This document shows positions 32,293-43,507 of a stretch of 64,000 bases of DNA, piece after piece; position 1 is the first letter of the stretch; each line of letters begins with the position of its first letter. The position numbers and the translations under genes are program-made. The notes beneath the pieces were generated by a model that saw only the letters and a program-made list of their open reading frames with translations, was not told where the DNA came from and ran no database searches. The stretch is from contig WOFQ01000057.1 in the NCBI GenBank assembly GCA_012184525.1, forward strand, positions 1-64,000. The letters run 5' to 3'. The DNA is from Xenoacremonium recifei (taxonomy: Eukaryota; Ascomycota; Sordariomycetes; Hypocreales; Nectriaceae).

Positions 32293-34548
32293 ATGCCGAA
32301 GAAGAGTGCATGCGACTCCTGTCGCCGGAAAAAGGTAAGTTACAGGTTTCATTTCGGAGCGACAAAGGCTCTGATTAGTTGCTGTCTTACTGATGCCCAA
32401 GAAGATTCAGTGTGACAGGTCATTGCCCAAATGTAACTGGTGCTGGCATCATGGCCTCTCCTGCTCCTACAGTCAAGGAACAAGCATACATAAGTCAAGA
32501 TCTTCGTAGGTGCAAGGATTTGTGCCATTTCCGTGATAAAGAATAGTCCTGATATATTGGGAATTAGCAGTTACATGTCCAGGCCCGACATTTCCAGGCG
32601 AATTGAACGGATCGAGCGCGCGATTAATAGTTTCGCGCAACACATTGAGACACACCCGCAAGAAACACGCGGCGCTCATTCAACTCACTCTATTCCGGCC
32701 ACAAAGTCTTCTCCATTAAATAACCCTGAGGAGAATTTGAGGCCCTCCAGGGTGGTTGGCCTGAGTGAAATTTACTTTGCTGGCCACCACATGGGTGACG
32801 TTAGCGGGCCTCACAGCCTCCCAACCTTTTCAAAAGCTGGTTATGAATGGATCCGCATGCGTACAGGCGAGGAACCATCATTTCCATATATTTCCTGGAG
32901 CGTCAGCGCTGAGAGGCAGATCCCCAAGGGTCTCTCATCAACTTCGGTGTTATTGAACACCGCACAGAGTGCCGCAAATGATGAGCTACCATCGCGGGAA
33001 ACCTTGGAGCACCTACTTTCCATATACTATACCTCCAGTCTTCATCAAGCCTTTCCCGTTATCGACCCCGTGCTTTTTCATTCCACATTGGATGAGGCTT
33101 ACTCTTTCAATACCAACGTCCCGCCGACGAGCTTAACAGCCGCCAAGGCCTGCATCTTCTCCATACTGGCCGTCATGTCTCTTTGCCATGCGACACGGGC
33201 CGCGACGCGACCAATTAACGGAGAGATGTTCGAGTGTAAGGCTCGAAGCCTTCTACCACAACTTGTGTTAAGCACAACAATGGCATCATTTCAGGCAACC
33301 TACATGTTGGTAAGTGACTCAGGTGTTTTTCCCATAGTATAGTCAAATTATTGATGTTCTGTGTCGCTAGTGTTTATACTATCTTCTTTTGGGTCGAGTA
33401 CAAGAAGCGGCGATTTTTCACAATATCTCTGCACGCATCACCACCGCTTTGGGCGCTTGCTCTGCTCCGGAACTCATTTCTGCTCTCTCTGATGTCGGAG
33501 TGCAAGATGAGACGCACAGAGTCAGCAGGCACCTCCGTCGACTCTTTTGGCTATCCTACCTGATGGACAAAGAGCTCACCCTTCGGACCGGTCTACATCC
33601 ATCAATTGATGATGATTACTGCGATCTAGGCTTTTTGAGAAAAGGCGATGATGCGGTGAATGCGGCATCAGAAATCGGTTCTCGCATCTGGGACCGAATA
33701 TCGAACGAGGGGGTCATGGTTCCTGGTGATCCGCGGCTCATAATCATAATGTCAAAGATTTCCAAATCACTATACTCTGCATCAGCTTTGAGATTAAGCG
33801 ATGCGGAAATTCTCAGGAATGTTCGTGAGCTCGACGAAGAGCTAGAAGAATGGCGTCTCTCTATTCCTACCGCCCACCGTCCCAGTCTAGGGCAAGCTGT
33901 GCAACAGCTTCCTCTACCTGCAGCGAGCGAGCCAATCTATATCACATACGTGGACATCATCAAGGCCACGATGCATACCAAGTACTATTACCTTCTTTCT
34001 GCTATTCATTTATCAATTGCACGGTGTAGTGGTTGGTGTGATGAAGAAAACGACAATTTGGAAGGTGTCAGTTCAAGTATTGCAATATCGGCCGAGGCTA
34101 GCCGTTCATTGCTTTTCCATCTCCGTACAAGTATTCGCTCAAACGTACCGGAGGCATTTTGGTAAGACTCTTATTTCCTTATCATGTCTCTATCGTCATG
34201 CCTGGACCAACCAGGTGGTGCTATTTCGGGCTTCTTGATTCAACCCTATTGGAAGTAACTGTTCTAAACGTGTTGGAAGTCGTGACTAATGCATAGCACA
34301 GGGTCTCAATCTTCTATCTACTTTCGGCTGTCTTAAATCTCTTTTGCAATGTTCTGCTAGATCCTACCGACGAGCAGACACAGGAAGATTTAGACCTTAT
34401 ACAGTCGTCAACCCAACTCTTTCGAGATATGAGGTCTCCATTTGCCACGTCCCAGGACAAACAATATCTAGAATTGTTGGATACATTCATCGCGGAGCTT
34501 GTGCGACTCGGACGTTGTGCTGTTGGAATGGCTGAGGTTAGGCAGTGA
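32293..34548 (+). CDS. Zn2Cys6 transcription factor
   Basis: Five exons close in frame: 32293..32334, 32402..32505, 32571..33309, 33371..34161 and 34302..34548, 640 aa. The first exon is only 14 codons and breaks the zinc cluster: MPKKSACDSCRRKK then KIQCDRSLPKCNWCWHHGLSCSY, spacing C-x2-C-x6-C or C-x7-C depending on the exact join. Downstream are the family's LLSIYYTSSLHQAFPVIDPVLF and HRVSRHLRRLFWLSYLMDKELTLRTGLHPSIDDDYCDL. The neighbours are an SDR, a relic monooxygenase and a P450, so it may be the regulator of a small, partly decayed metabolic cluster. Confidence 0.9.
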
Positions 34549-34992
34549 GTGGGTAACTGTGCCAAATCATGAAGTAATCTACACTCACGTTTGTACCGAT
34601 TGCGAACAGGTTTTCCAAAAATCTGCCATGACTAAAATCCTAAATCCATAGATCATAATATATGTAATAACTTTCAGGCTGGGCAGTCTTTTATCAACGG
34701 CTTCCAAGGTTATGATTAATCATCCTTCCAGCTATTGTGTGACTTTTCATGACGCGCATATCCTCTCAGGTGTCCTAGGGCTGCATTTATCTGCCAATAA
34801 GCTATTAAGCTAATAATAATATGAGAGAGTGTCGGTACCTTAATTACCGTCTGAATTCCATAGTATCAGAAGTATCGGAGCTTATCTAGAGTATATAATA
34901 CTATATTATATATCTCGTAGCTAAGCCCAGGCTTCTGGTTGATCTCCATATCGTGGCATAAGATGGGCAATCTGTAGGGATAAAATACGGGG
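34549..34992. other. AT-rich intergenic segment
   Basis: Strongly TA-rich around 34800-34930 (runs such as tatataatactatattatatat), unlike the genes on either side. This is consistent with RIP-like decay, and no coding frame is left. Confidence 0.6.
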
Positions 34993-35330
34993 TTATGTCA
35001 ATGCAGCCTTATCGCACATGAATGGATAAATGATAACTCCCATCTTCATATAACCATCTCCCCCGATCAAAGGCTTTCTCCAGCAGATTCCCTTCCCGAA
35101 GAACCCGAGTACAGATGCTTCCATGTAGACTGGACTTCGATTGAGAGCGGCCAGCGCCTCTCCATTATACCCAACGGCGCGTGGTGCACGGCTGAGTGCC
35201 GCGTTCATCTCGAGAACGTCCACGGGAATACCAGCTGTCGTAAGTTTAAAGCGATCATTATACCAACAGGTCCAGCGACAGTAACGATAACTTTCTCTGT
35301 TGGTTCTTCGTTGCCAAATTAATAAGTAGT
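34993..35330 (-). pseudogene. Relic of an aromatic-ring FAD monooxygenase (PheA/TfdB type)
   Basis: The minus strand reads VIVTVAGPVGIMIALNL, then, after a one-base frame change near 35240, AGIPVDVLEMNAALSRAPRAV and onward to GFFGKGICWRKP. This is the N-terminal FAD-binding beginning of phenol-hydroxylase/TfdB-like monooxygenases. The dinucleotide motif has lost its first glycine (VAGPVG where GAGPVG is expected), the frame is broken, a stop follows at 34993, and the remaining 400-500 residues are absent. The surroundings are AT-rich. I read it as a dead remnant of an enzyme once next to the P450. Confidence 0.7.
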
Positions 35331-35770
35331 TGTGTCCAAAGGCTGCATTTTTATGATTACGATCGAGCTCAATTCAAACGTCTGAAAAAGTGAATATAGA
35401 AAGGCTTGTCTGGCGCGAAGAAGTGCAGGTAATTGCAACCTGCTATTGTAGAAGATTAGATTTCCAGTTTACTCCCGAGGTATCAAGCTACTTAGCATTG
35501 TTGTCAACAATATATTGATCATCAGTGAGCTTTGCATTTTAACTTATATAAGCCGTAACTTGAGTAATAACTATTAGAACCTCACTGAAATCCATGATTG
35601 TCTTGATTATCTTGGCCCAGTTGCCTTAGGATACAGTTCTGATCATGGAATATTGGGATGTGTGGCAAGGAGGTTTCTGCAGGCTGTAGGCGAAGATGGA
35701 AGTTTAGATTAAAAGAGAGTATCATTTGCAATCTTGGGTTTATTCCCCTATCTAAAAATGTAACTATCAT
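35331..35770. other. AT-rich intergenic segment, no gene seen
   Basis: About 440 bases, TA-rich, downstream (3') of the P450. No supported frame. Confidence 0.55.
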
Positions 35771-37421
35771 TCATGCTTTGAAATCAGCCCACCTGATACC
35801 ATCCCTCGGCCGCGCCCTTATTTTAAGTTCCTTCGGGTTACAGTTGAATCGCTCAATCATACGCAATTCATGTGTCGAGTCCGGCAACTCCCACTCAAAT
35901 CCAAGAACAAGTGCTGCTATGACCATGCTCAGTTCCATATAGGCCAAGTTACGACCAATGCAAGCACGCCCTCCCACACTGAAAGGCACATAGTAGTTTT
36001 TGAGATTTTGTACCTCCTGTGTATCCGTGACGAAACCATCGCGATCAGGATCATCATCTTTCAAAAATCTCTCGGGAATGAAACTGCTGGCATCTTTAAA
36101 AAGGTTCTCGTCGCGGTGGAGAGAGTACAAGGGAACGCTTATTGTTGTACCAGGGTGGATGTAGTGGCCCGATACTGTGATCGGTTCAACGACCTTGCGA
36201 GGCAGGCCAGATGCGATCGGCGGTTGAACTCGAAAGCTCTCGTCCAGAACAGCGCGTAAGTACGGAATATGCTGAAGCGTCTCTGAGTAAGTAAATGCTG
36301 GCATCGAATCCCTTTCCGGGATTGCTTTGACAAGGGCGGCATGAAGTTTCTTCTGCTTCTCTGGATGCTTCGCAAGTCGGTAAATGCAGTTGGTCAGAGA
36401 CGTTTGTGTTGTGTCGTTGCCCGCATCCAGCATCGTTGCAGACTCGGTAATGAGCTCCGAAAGAGGCATTGGGTCGGGCCACTTCGGTGAAGGCTCGGTG
36501 GGAAGCCGAGTAAAGAGGTCATCAACTAGCGGGGTAACTTTAAGACGTTCAGTTACTTGATAGCGAGCCATTCCAGCAAAACTCTGGAGTGCCTTCCTGT
36601 TATGCGTCCAAGCCAAAAGAACTTTTGCAAGCTTGTACCAATGTGTAGGCATAGACGCATAGATACCGTTGAATGTCGAGATGCTATGATAGGAGTCCAT
36701 TGCATGAACCTCCTTCGTTGCGCCAGACTCCGCCCGGGATGGACACCGGTCATTGCCCTTGTCGAGGAACCCATAGGAGTTGGACCAGAACATTGATGAG
36801 ATGGCGTCGTAAGCGAACATGTTCAGCCATGGTCTAACATCGAAGATGCCGTCAACTGATGAGTATTCATCTTGCCCAGACACTTGTTGGCCTTGTGATT
36901 TGATGTGAATGTCGCGACACAGTTTACCCACGATTTGGAGCACGCGAGGCTCCATGAGGATAATCTGCTTCGCCGCAAAGACGTGTGCTAAAGCCTTCCT
37001 TTTTCTAGTATGTTCTGCCTTGTTTGTGGTTTGAGACATTGATGGGTTGCCCTCCCCGGCATGTTCAAAAAAGTCGCCCTTGAGGTTTGGGGACCCATGG
37101 CCATAGATTTCCTTAACAGAGTCCGGATATGTGAACGAAATGTGGTCTGGGGCAATTCGCACTGCATGGCCTAATTTTTGATGGGCAGCGTGCACCACTT
37201 TAAATCTTTGTCCGGTTGAGATCTTATAAGATAGCCAGAAGTGAGTAAAGGCTGCCACTGATGGTGCGGGGAATCGTCGAAGATGCTTGGGATCTCGGAG
37301 GTAGCCGCCCGCGATGTAGACAACAACCGCCACGAGAGCCACACACAACAGGCTTGCTGAGTCTCGGTATTAGCCACAGTCAAGCTTTGAAAGACGCATG
37401 ATTATTACCCGAGTTGAGCAT
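35771..37421 (-). CDS. Cytochrome P450
   Basis: Two exons: a 13-nt first exon (37421..37409, MLNS plus one base) and 37356..35771, joined by a 52-nt intron (GGTAATA..CTCAG) with branch GCTAATA; 532 aa. The N-terminal membrane anchor is SLLCVALVAVVVYIAGGYL and the proline-rich hinge is RRFPAPS. I-helix oxygen-binding region LDAGNDTTQT, ExxR in VLDESFR, PERF in SFIPERFLKDDD, and heme loop FSVGGRACIGRNLAY with the Cys ligand are all intact. It is an ER-bound monooxygenase of the kind used in fungal detoxification or secondary metabolism (benzoate-hydroxylase/pisatin-demethylase-like layout). The relic flavin monooxygenase and a second Zn2Cys6 gene flank it. Confidence 0.93.
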
Positions 37422-37973
37422 TGTTTCGCCGTTGTTTCTGTGTTCATAAGCTGTAATAGATTTTAATCCTGAACTTGAAAACATGGCTCTCGAGGGGAAC
37501 TTGGAAGCGCTCAAAGTTCACTTTTATATTTTGTCTTGAGGATAGCCGACGCCATTGCGGAGTATTATTGATGCCTGATGGCGAGAGATAGAATCAGCGG
37601 GGTAGGCGTTTATGTGAAGTCGTGTGACTTGACGCAGTGCTCCTTCGGGATATTCTCGCCGAGTGATTGAATTTTGGAGGATCGGAGCTGCAACAATGAA
37701 CTGCTTGGTGATATGAAAGCTCGTCACCGTCTCGGGCTTAAGATGGTGGGGTCGAAACTATGCCGAAAATTTCCTTCTACAGTAAAGGCAATATGTGAGT
37801 TGAATGGTTCTAAGGTGGGCGTCGGTCTTGGCCTCCACGAATATCGCATCGTACATTCTTTCAAGGGATACTTCAGTGGAATTCAAGGGTCTAAGTGCTC
37901 AATCTTTTCGCTAGGTAGATGACTGAGCGGCACAGTAGTTGCGGAGCGCCATGTCAAGTTCTGTGGATTTGAG
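37422..37973. other. Intergenic: P450 promoter and 3' region of the next gene
   Basis: About 550 bases. No specific site recognised. Confidence 0.5.
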
Positions 37974-39928
37974 CTATCTCCCTGTCCATGTTTTCTGATT
38001 CCCCTTCCAAATTTCCTGGAGTCTCTCATGGCAGGCCCTATTGGGCCAATGAGTACGATGGGTGAAGTCTTGTAGAAATGCAGACAAGATTCTTTGCTCC
38101 TCCGTTCCGGTGAAGAACTGGCCACACCATGCGACTAGGTGGCAACCATTCAGGTGGCTACCGATGTGTGGGCTTGAAAACACCACGCCACAGGCCATCT
38201 TTGCTGGACGAATAATCTCTGCCTGGGACGAATTTCATCAGCAGGTGTAAAGGCACAGGGAGGAGACGGAACCCACCTCCAAGTATTGATTTATCTCCAG
38301 CATGTTTGCACCCGGGCCGGGGCGATCAGATCCATAAGCCGCAAGCATGACTCTTGATGTATAATACTTTTGCCAAGCAATCTCTATGGGATCGGTCAAT
38401 TACCATAATATCGAGGACGTTTTGAGAATTACATACCATGCCAGGGGCTCAAGTATTTGACAACAGGGAATGCCTGACTTTCGGGATGACTGAAAGACCA
38501 TGGCTGAAATGCATTAGGAATACCTGCATACCACTCATTCAACGCCAACGAGACCTTCAGTCTTGTAGTTTCTTTTTCCTCTGAAGTGGAGTCTCCCCAA
38601 CAGCCATCGCATAGCCTAGCCAACAGATATGTGACCTGGTTCGTCCAAACTTCTTCACTTGTGGCGATAGCAAAGCCTTCTACATCGACGTGGTCAAGAT
38701 TGAAACGACACCCTTGCTCATGCAGAAAACTGGCCCGGATGCTTTGTCTGAGGTAAATCCAGAATGCCGCGCCTCGCACATCTGTCATGGCGGGAGACCA
38801 TTTCTCTTGTACCGAAGAAAATACGGACCATGCGCCTTGTAAATGATGACCGGCGTCTTCAGTTGTTTCTGTGAACTGTTCTGCCATTCGCAAAAGGACT
38901 GTTACGGCTAGGAGGTCTGTATTGGCTCCGGTGACACAGTTTGAAAGAAGAGGGATAAAAATAGTAATAGCTCTGCTTTGATAGTCATCGTGGATCGATT
39001 TATCAAGTCCTTCGTTCAAATGGAGTATCATGGACGCGTATGCCAGACAGGCATAGTACAGAACCGGCTCTTTCAGTGCTTTCCCTGATATTTCTTTTGC
39101 AAAATAATTCTGCGGGGAGACAATATCTATCTTTACGGGCCGCGTTAGAATATTTCGTCTGGAAGAAGTTAAATGGAGTCTCGACCTACCCAAGGCCCGG
39201 CATAGTTGATATAAAATTCAAACACGTACTGTTCGGTAAAATTAGTTACATTTCTTCGAGAATCTGTCTCTGGCTTTCTCCTTGACGATATAACTGCAGG
39301 GCTGAGAGGGGAAGTAATTGCGTTGAATGTTGACACTGGTTCCAAGTATGAAGTTTCTAAAGGTGCGTCGTCTCTGGAGAAAAATGATGGAGATGTGGGC
39401 AATATCAAGGACTCGGGGCTTCTGTCAGCTGCCGGTGGGCTGTTGTCAGGCTGATGCCTGCGCAGTGTTTGGACGGAAGACAATAATGAATCAGTGTGCT
39501 CTAAAGCTGCACCGGATAGCGCCAAAGAGTCGATGTCGTTGGTTGTCAACAATTGTTGAACGGGTAGATCTACGCTTCCCTTTGCGTGTGGCGGCCTCGA
39601 AATTGAGGCATTCCTGGCACCACCGCCTGTGCGCACTTTGACCGTGTAGTTACTCTCCCTAATCTCGAGGCGGTCGAGAATGCATTTCTTCGGCGGCTTC
39701 GACTTCCGGCAGTTGGTGCATTTAGGAGTCAGTCGATCACCTGCATAGCTCAGACCGTCAGTGTCAGCAACGGCGAGATATCAGAGAAGGAACGCACACC
39801 GAATATGGCTATCTCGACAGTGGGTACTACAATACAACGTCAGTGGCTCCTTCGGGACGATATCGCCATGCATGAGAACAATGACGAGGGTTGGTCACCC
39901 ACCAAGCTGCAAGTCTGGAACGCGGCAT
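37974..39928 (-). CDS. Zn2Cys6 transcription factor with zinc cluster split over three exons
   Basis: Six exons close in frame: 39928..39903 (26 nt), 39826..39798 (29 nt), 39740..39190, 39109..38437, 38383..38277 and 38222..37974, 544 aa. The first three exons join to give MPRSRLAACTHCRDSHIRCD then RLTPKCTNCRKSKPPKKC, spacing C-x2-C-x6-C-x6-C-x2-C-x8-C. Reading straight through the second exon without the first would give an impossible C-x3-C, which supports the split model. The central part carries YVFEFYINYAGPW and VLYYACLAYASMILH as in fungal regulators of the ARCA-like/fungal_TF_2 type. The C-terminus ends CGQFFTGTEEQRILSAFLQ and a short basic tail. The likely target is the adjacent P450. 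Confidence 0.88.
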
Positions 39929-40511
39929 GACAGGTTAAACAGAATCAGCGTGGACGGAAGTCACAAGGATTGAGGAACAGATATTTCCCCAGATAAATGT
40001 CAACTTGGCGATGCGGAGTCTCCACGTTCGAAGTTGGCGCTTTCCCTGTCATGGCAATTGTCGGCGACAACGTACTCTGAGTGGTCCACGAATTTGAAGA
40101 CCCCTCTAATGAAATGTCTATTGTTGCCGCTATTCTTGTTATCGCAATTGTAGGCGACATTTTCACTCTGAGGCCCTCCTCGAATTCGTCAGCATACACG
40201 GGCCCGTGATTGCAGCGCCGATCCGCATGGTTCTCGTTGAAATATGCAGCTGATCTTTCCAAGCTCGCGTCAAATCGACTTCCAGTAGCCTCTTCGCAGG
40301 GAACAATCTTGATATCCTCGTGACATACTCCAAAATATATATATATAAGGCTCTATTTTGTATATGTTGAGCTTGGTCCTGTCGCTTACGTGACGCCTGA
40401 AGAAATGCTCCACCTTACATGTCCATCTAAAATTTCCCTCATAGTTCTTTGACACAAAGCTCGTTGGCACTAAGCCCATCTCTATATCTTGGAATTCTGG
40501 CTAAATATAAC
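39929..40511. promoter_or_regulatory. Divergent intergenic region
   Basis: About 580 bases between the regulator and the small membrane-protein gene. It contains a TA run (40338-40348). Confidence 0.45.
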
Positions 40512-40942
40512 ATGGCTACTTTTAGGGCTATCTTGGCCCTTCAATCGGTACCAATCCTGCTCTCTGGCGTGCAGTGCGTCTTAAACTCCCCTGCTGCCAC
40601 AGCCCCTGGAACCCCCTTTGTCGGCACGCCTTCAGCCGCTCTCCATGTCGTTGGGTACGCACATTCGGGACACAATCAACAAATGCCATGTTTCTCTGTG
40701 TCTAATTATCATCAACTAACTGGCTTAGCCTATCATCTATGACTCTTGGCGTTATGCAGTTGGTGCTCGCAGCCCAAGCACCAAAGAGTACAATGAGAGC
40801 CATTTTGGCAGCGATGGTACCTACCAAGATCCTGGCAGCTTACATGTTCTGGAAAGATGGTCTTGAAAGTGTTGCTATCTGGGAGGGAACTTCGGGCGTT
40901 ATTTACCTAGTCGCGGTTGCCTTGGGATTTCGGCACGGGTAA
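40512..40942 (+). CDS. Small four-helix membrane protein, hypothetical
   Basis: Two exons, 40512..40654 and 40729..40942, joined in phase (donor GGTACGC, acceptor CTTAG), 118 aa. Hydrophobic segments: ILALQSVPILLSGVQCVL, AALHVVGLSSMTLGVMQLVLAA, MRAILAAMVPTKILAAYMFW and GTSGVIYLVAVALGF. There is no signal-peptide cleavage site, so it is probably an integral protein of an inner membrane. Small proteins of this kind occur near fungal metabolic clusters without an assigned role. I do not recognise the family. Confidence 0.7.
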
Positions 40943-41255
40943 GGAACATAGGTTCGGGGGAATGGTTTGCACCACATTTAGGGGGATCAGATGTGCTATG
41001 CTCAATTGTACACTAGACTTGGGTCACCTTGAGAATTATGTAGATGGTTTCTCATGATACATAATCCCCAGGATATGCTCACGGGTAGAAGGAATAGTCA
41101 GGCTCGTCTTGACACAGTTCTTCGCGGACAGAACCCCGACGTATTATTTATACACGTTTGCTTATCATCACGTACGATGATGCATGGTTTAAAATCTGGT
41201 ATTTTCCTTCCATGAAGCTGCAGCTAGAATACAGATACTGATTGCAATCCAATCA
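40943..41255. other. Convergent 3' region
   Basis: About 310 bases between converging genes. Nothing recognised. Confidence 0.5.
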
Positions 41256-42760
41256 CTACAACTTGCTCCCAATCTTGCCCATCGCCTTGATCTCCTGGTT
41301 CACAGCCAAGTCCGTCAAAATCTCCTCACTCCCACCCCCAATAACCATCACCCTCACATCACGGCTAATCTGCTCGATCCTCGCGCCCCTCCCTGTACGC
41401 GAGTAACCCAAACCACCCATAACCTGCTGCGCCTCACGATTCACCTTCTCCAGCGTCTGCCCCGCCAGAACCTTGAGGTTCGCGAAAAGGCCGCCGAGTC
41501 TCGCGTCCGTCTTCGCTTTCTTGGCCTGCTCGGCGATGTACACGAGCTGCTCCATCCAAGCGTAGGTCGACTCGACGTGGCGAGCCATAGCACTGAACTT
41601 GGCTCGGATGACTTGATTCTCGATGAGGTGCTTGCCGAAGGTCTCGCGGCGGTTGGCGTGCTTGTAGGCGTCTTCGATGCAGACTCGGGCCATGCGGAGG
41701 CCGGTGCAGGCGAGCCATAGCCGCTCATGGTTGAAGTCTAAAGAGCGTACATAATGTCAGTAATACGAAGCTTGGAATCAGTCTGTTTGTTGGATGACTG
41801 ACTGTTCATGACGATGTGAAATCCCTTGTTCTCCTGTCCCAACAGGTTTGAAACGGGAACCTCCACGTTATCGAACTCGATATACGTCGATCCTTTGATG
41901 TCATGTTAGTCAATTTCCCAGCTTTAGACTGCACTGGAACGTACCACTAGCTTCCACGCCGGAGTTCTCGATCTTCTTGCAAGTCACGCCTGGTGCCTTA
42001 AGGGGGACGATCAGGGCAGAGATACCAGCAATGCCCTCGCCTCCTGTCCGCACAGCCGCCGTGCAGTAATCGGCAAAGATTCCGTTTGTAATCCACTTCT
42101 TAGCTCCATTCACGATGTACTTGTCACCCTTACGTTCAGCTATAGTGGTCAATCCGGCCACATCAGATCCAGCTACCAACAATCAGCATTCTCCATGCGG
42201 TATTGATGCACCAATCTGCAACTCACCATCGGGCTCCGTAACAGCAAGACAGAAACGGCTCTTTCCAGATAGCACATCAGGCAGGAATTGGCGCTTCTGA
42301 GCCTCGTTGCCAAACTGGATGACAGGGGGCAGACCAATGGAGTTGCCGCACCCCAACGCCCAGACAATGCCCAGGTAACCGCATCTTGCAAGCTCGTCGA
42401 TTACCGCAAGATCGTGGAATCCATCCCACTCGGCGGGCGGAACATCTCCCGGCAGCCTCTGGCCATTGAGATGCTCTGCTGCCAAAGGGAAAGCAGCCAC
42501 GGCCGTGTATCCTAGCTCAGCATGGCGGCGATGGACCTACGCACGTATGGCCTGATTAACATGACTTTTGATCACCAGATTGGGGAGCTTCTCACCTCAG
42601 GTGGAACAACACCCTTCTTCTCCCACTCTTCACAGAATGGCGAGATGTGAGTGTCTACGTACGAGCGCACCTCACGTTGCAGCCGTCGGTGTGAGTCGTT
42701 GTAGTATGGGCTGAACTGGCGGGTCAGCCATAGAGGATCAGCGAACGGAACGTCGGCCAT
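41256..42760 (-). CDS. Acyl-CoA dehydrogenase with peroxisomal SKL end
   Basis: Five exons close in frame: 42760..42596, 42536..42227, 42172..41945, 41892..41803 and 41737..41256, 424 aa from ATG 42760; the GTG six codons upstream is not a start. Family signatures are present: FCLAVTEPDAGSDVAGLTT (signature 1), KKWITNG (flavin region) and QQVMGGLGYSRTGRGARIEQISRDVRVMVIGGGSEEI (signature 2 area, FAD/CoA binding). The enzyme would introduce the alpha,beta double bond into an acyl-CoA. It has no mitochondrial presequence, and the last residues are GSKL, a canonical PTS1. Filamentous fungi are known to use dehydrogenases rather than oxidases in some peroxisomes. In this cluster the natural substrate would be isovaleryl-CoA or a citronellyl-CoA-like chain. 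Confidence 0.92.
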
Positions 42761-43507
42761 TGTCGAATGATCTTGCACGATTCTCTGTCTAAATTCACTG
42801 ATCCGAAATATAAATGCAAAGAATCAGATAAAGGCTATTCTATAGTAGTTGAAAGAAGCTCAAGCTATCCGCAGCCTCGGTCTCGTGGTGGTCTGTTCTT
42901 CTGGGGCAATTCTGTCACGGATCCGGTCCGTAGCCTCTAACCTCGGTCTCTGTAGTGAGATGCCACATCCAGTTTCTTCAAAAATCACGAAACAACATTT
43001 CTCCAAGAAAGTATCACGAGGATGATGCAACATTTTCACGAGCATATTCAGTCTCTTGAACCCCCAAATCCTGTGAATCCGAAGATTTGCTTGCCATATC
43101 TCTCAGGCTAGACCACGGGTGAAGGCCTCAAGAGCTGTCCAATCCATCGCGAGCTAGCCGTCGGACCGCTGTGGGTCCCGATCCCGGACTTCTGCTGGGG
43201 CTTCGGTCCGAGGACGGCCCCACTCCTGAATCCCCTTGTTGCTGAGCTGGTGAGCTTCTGATGGCCACATGCAGAGCGCTGTGCAGTATTGAGGTGTTGT
43301 TATTCATAAACGGCTCACTGTAGCTTTCAAGTAGGCATATGGTAAAAGACAGATGATATCATTCCATTATACAGGGCTACAGAAGCTCCATCCTCGCCGT
43401 ACCGTGTCAGAGAACCGCTGCTTGCAATCCGTGCCGCGCGCTCATTCATTCCAAGATATCTCAATATAAACAAAACACATTTCACCCATAAATCTCACCT
43501 ATATTTT
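42761..43507. promoter_or_regulatory. Promoter of acyl-CoA dehydrogenase gene
   Basis: About 750 bases upstream of the dehydrogenase and downstream of the regulator's stop. Two CGG(A/T)CCG palindromes occur at 43162-43168 and 43204-43210. Confidence 0.6.
43162..43210. promoter_or_regulatory. CGGACCG and CGGTCCG sites (candidate Zn2Cys6 operators)
   Basis: Two palindromic 7-mers 42 bases apart. CGG half-sites arranged as inverted pairs are the classic targets of Zn2Cys6 dimers. The same motif recurs before every other enzyme gene of this cluster. Confidence 0.6.
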
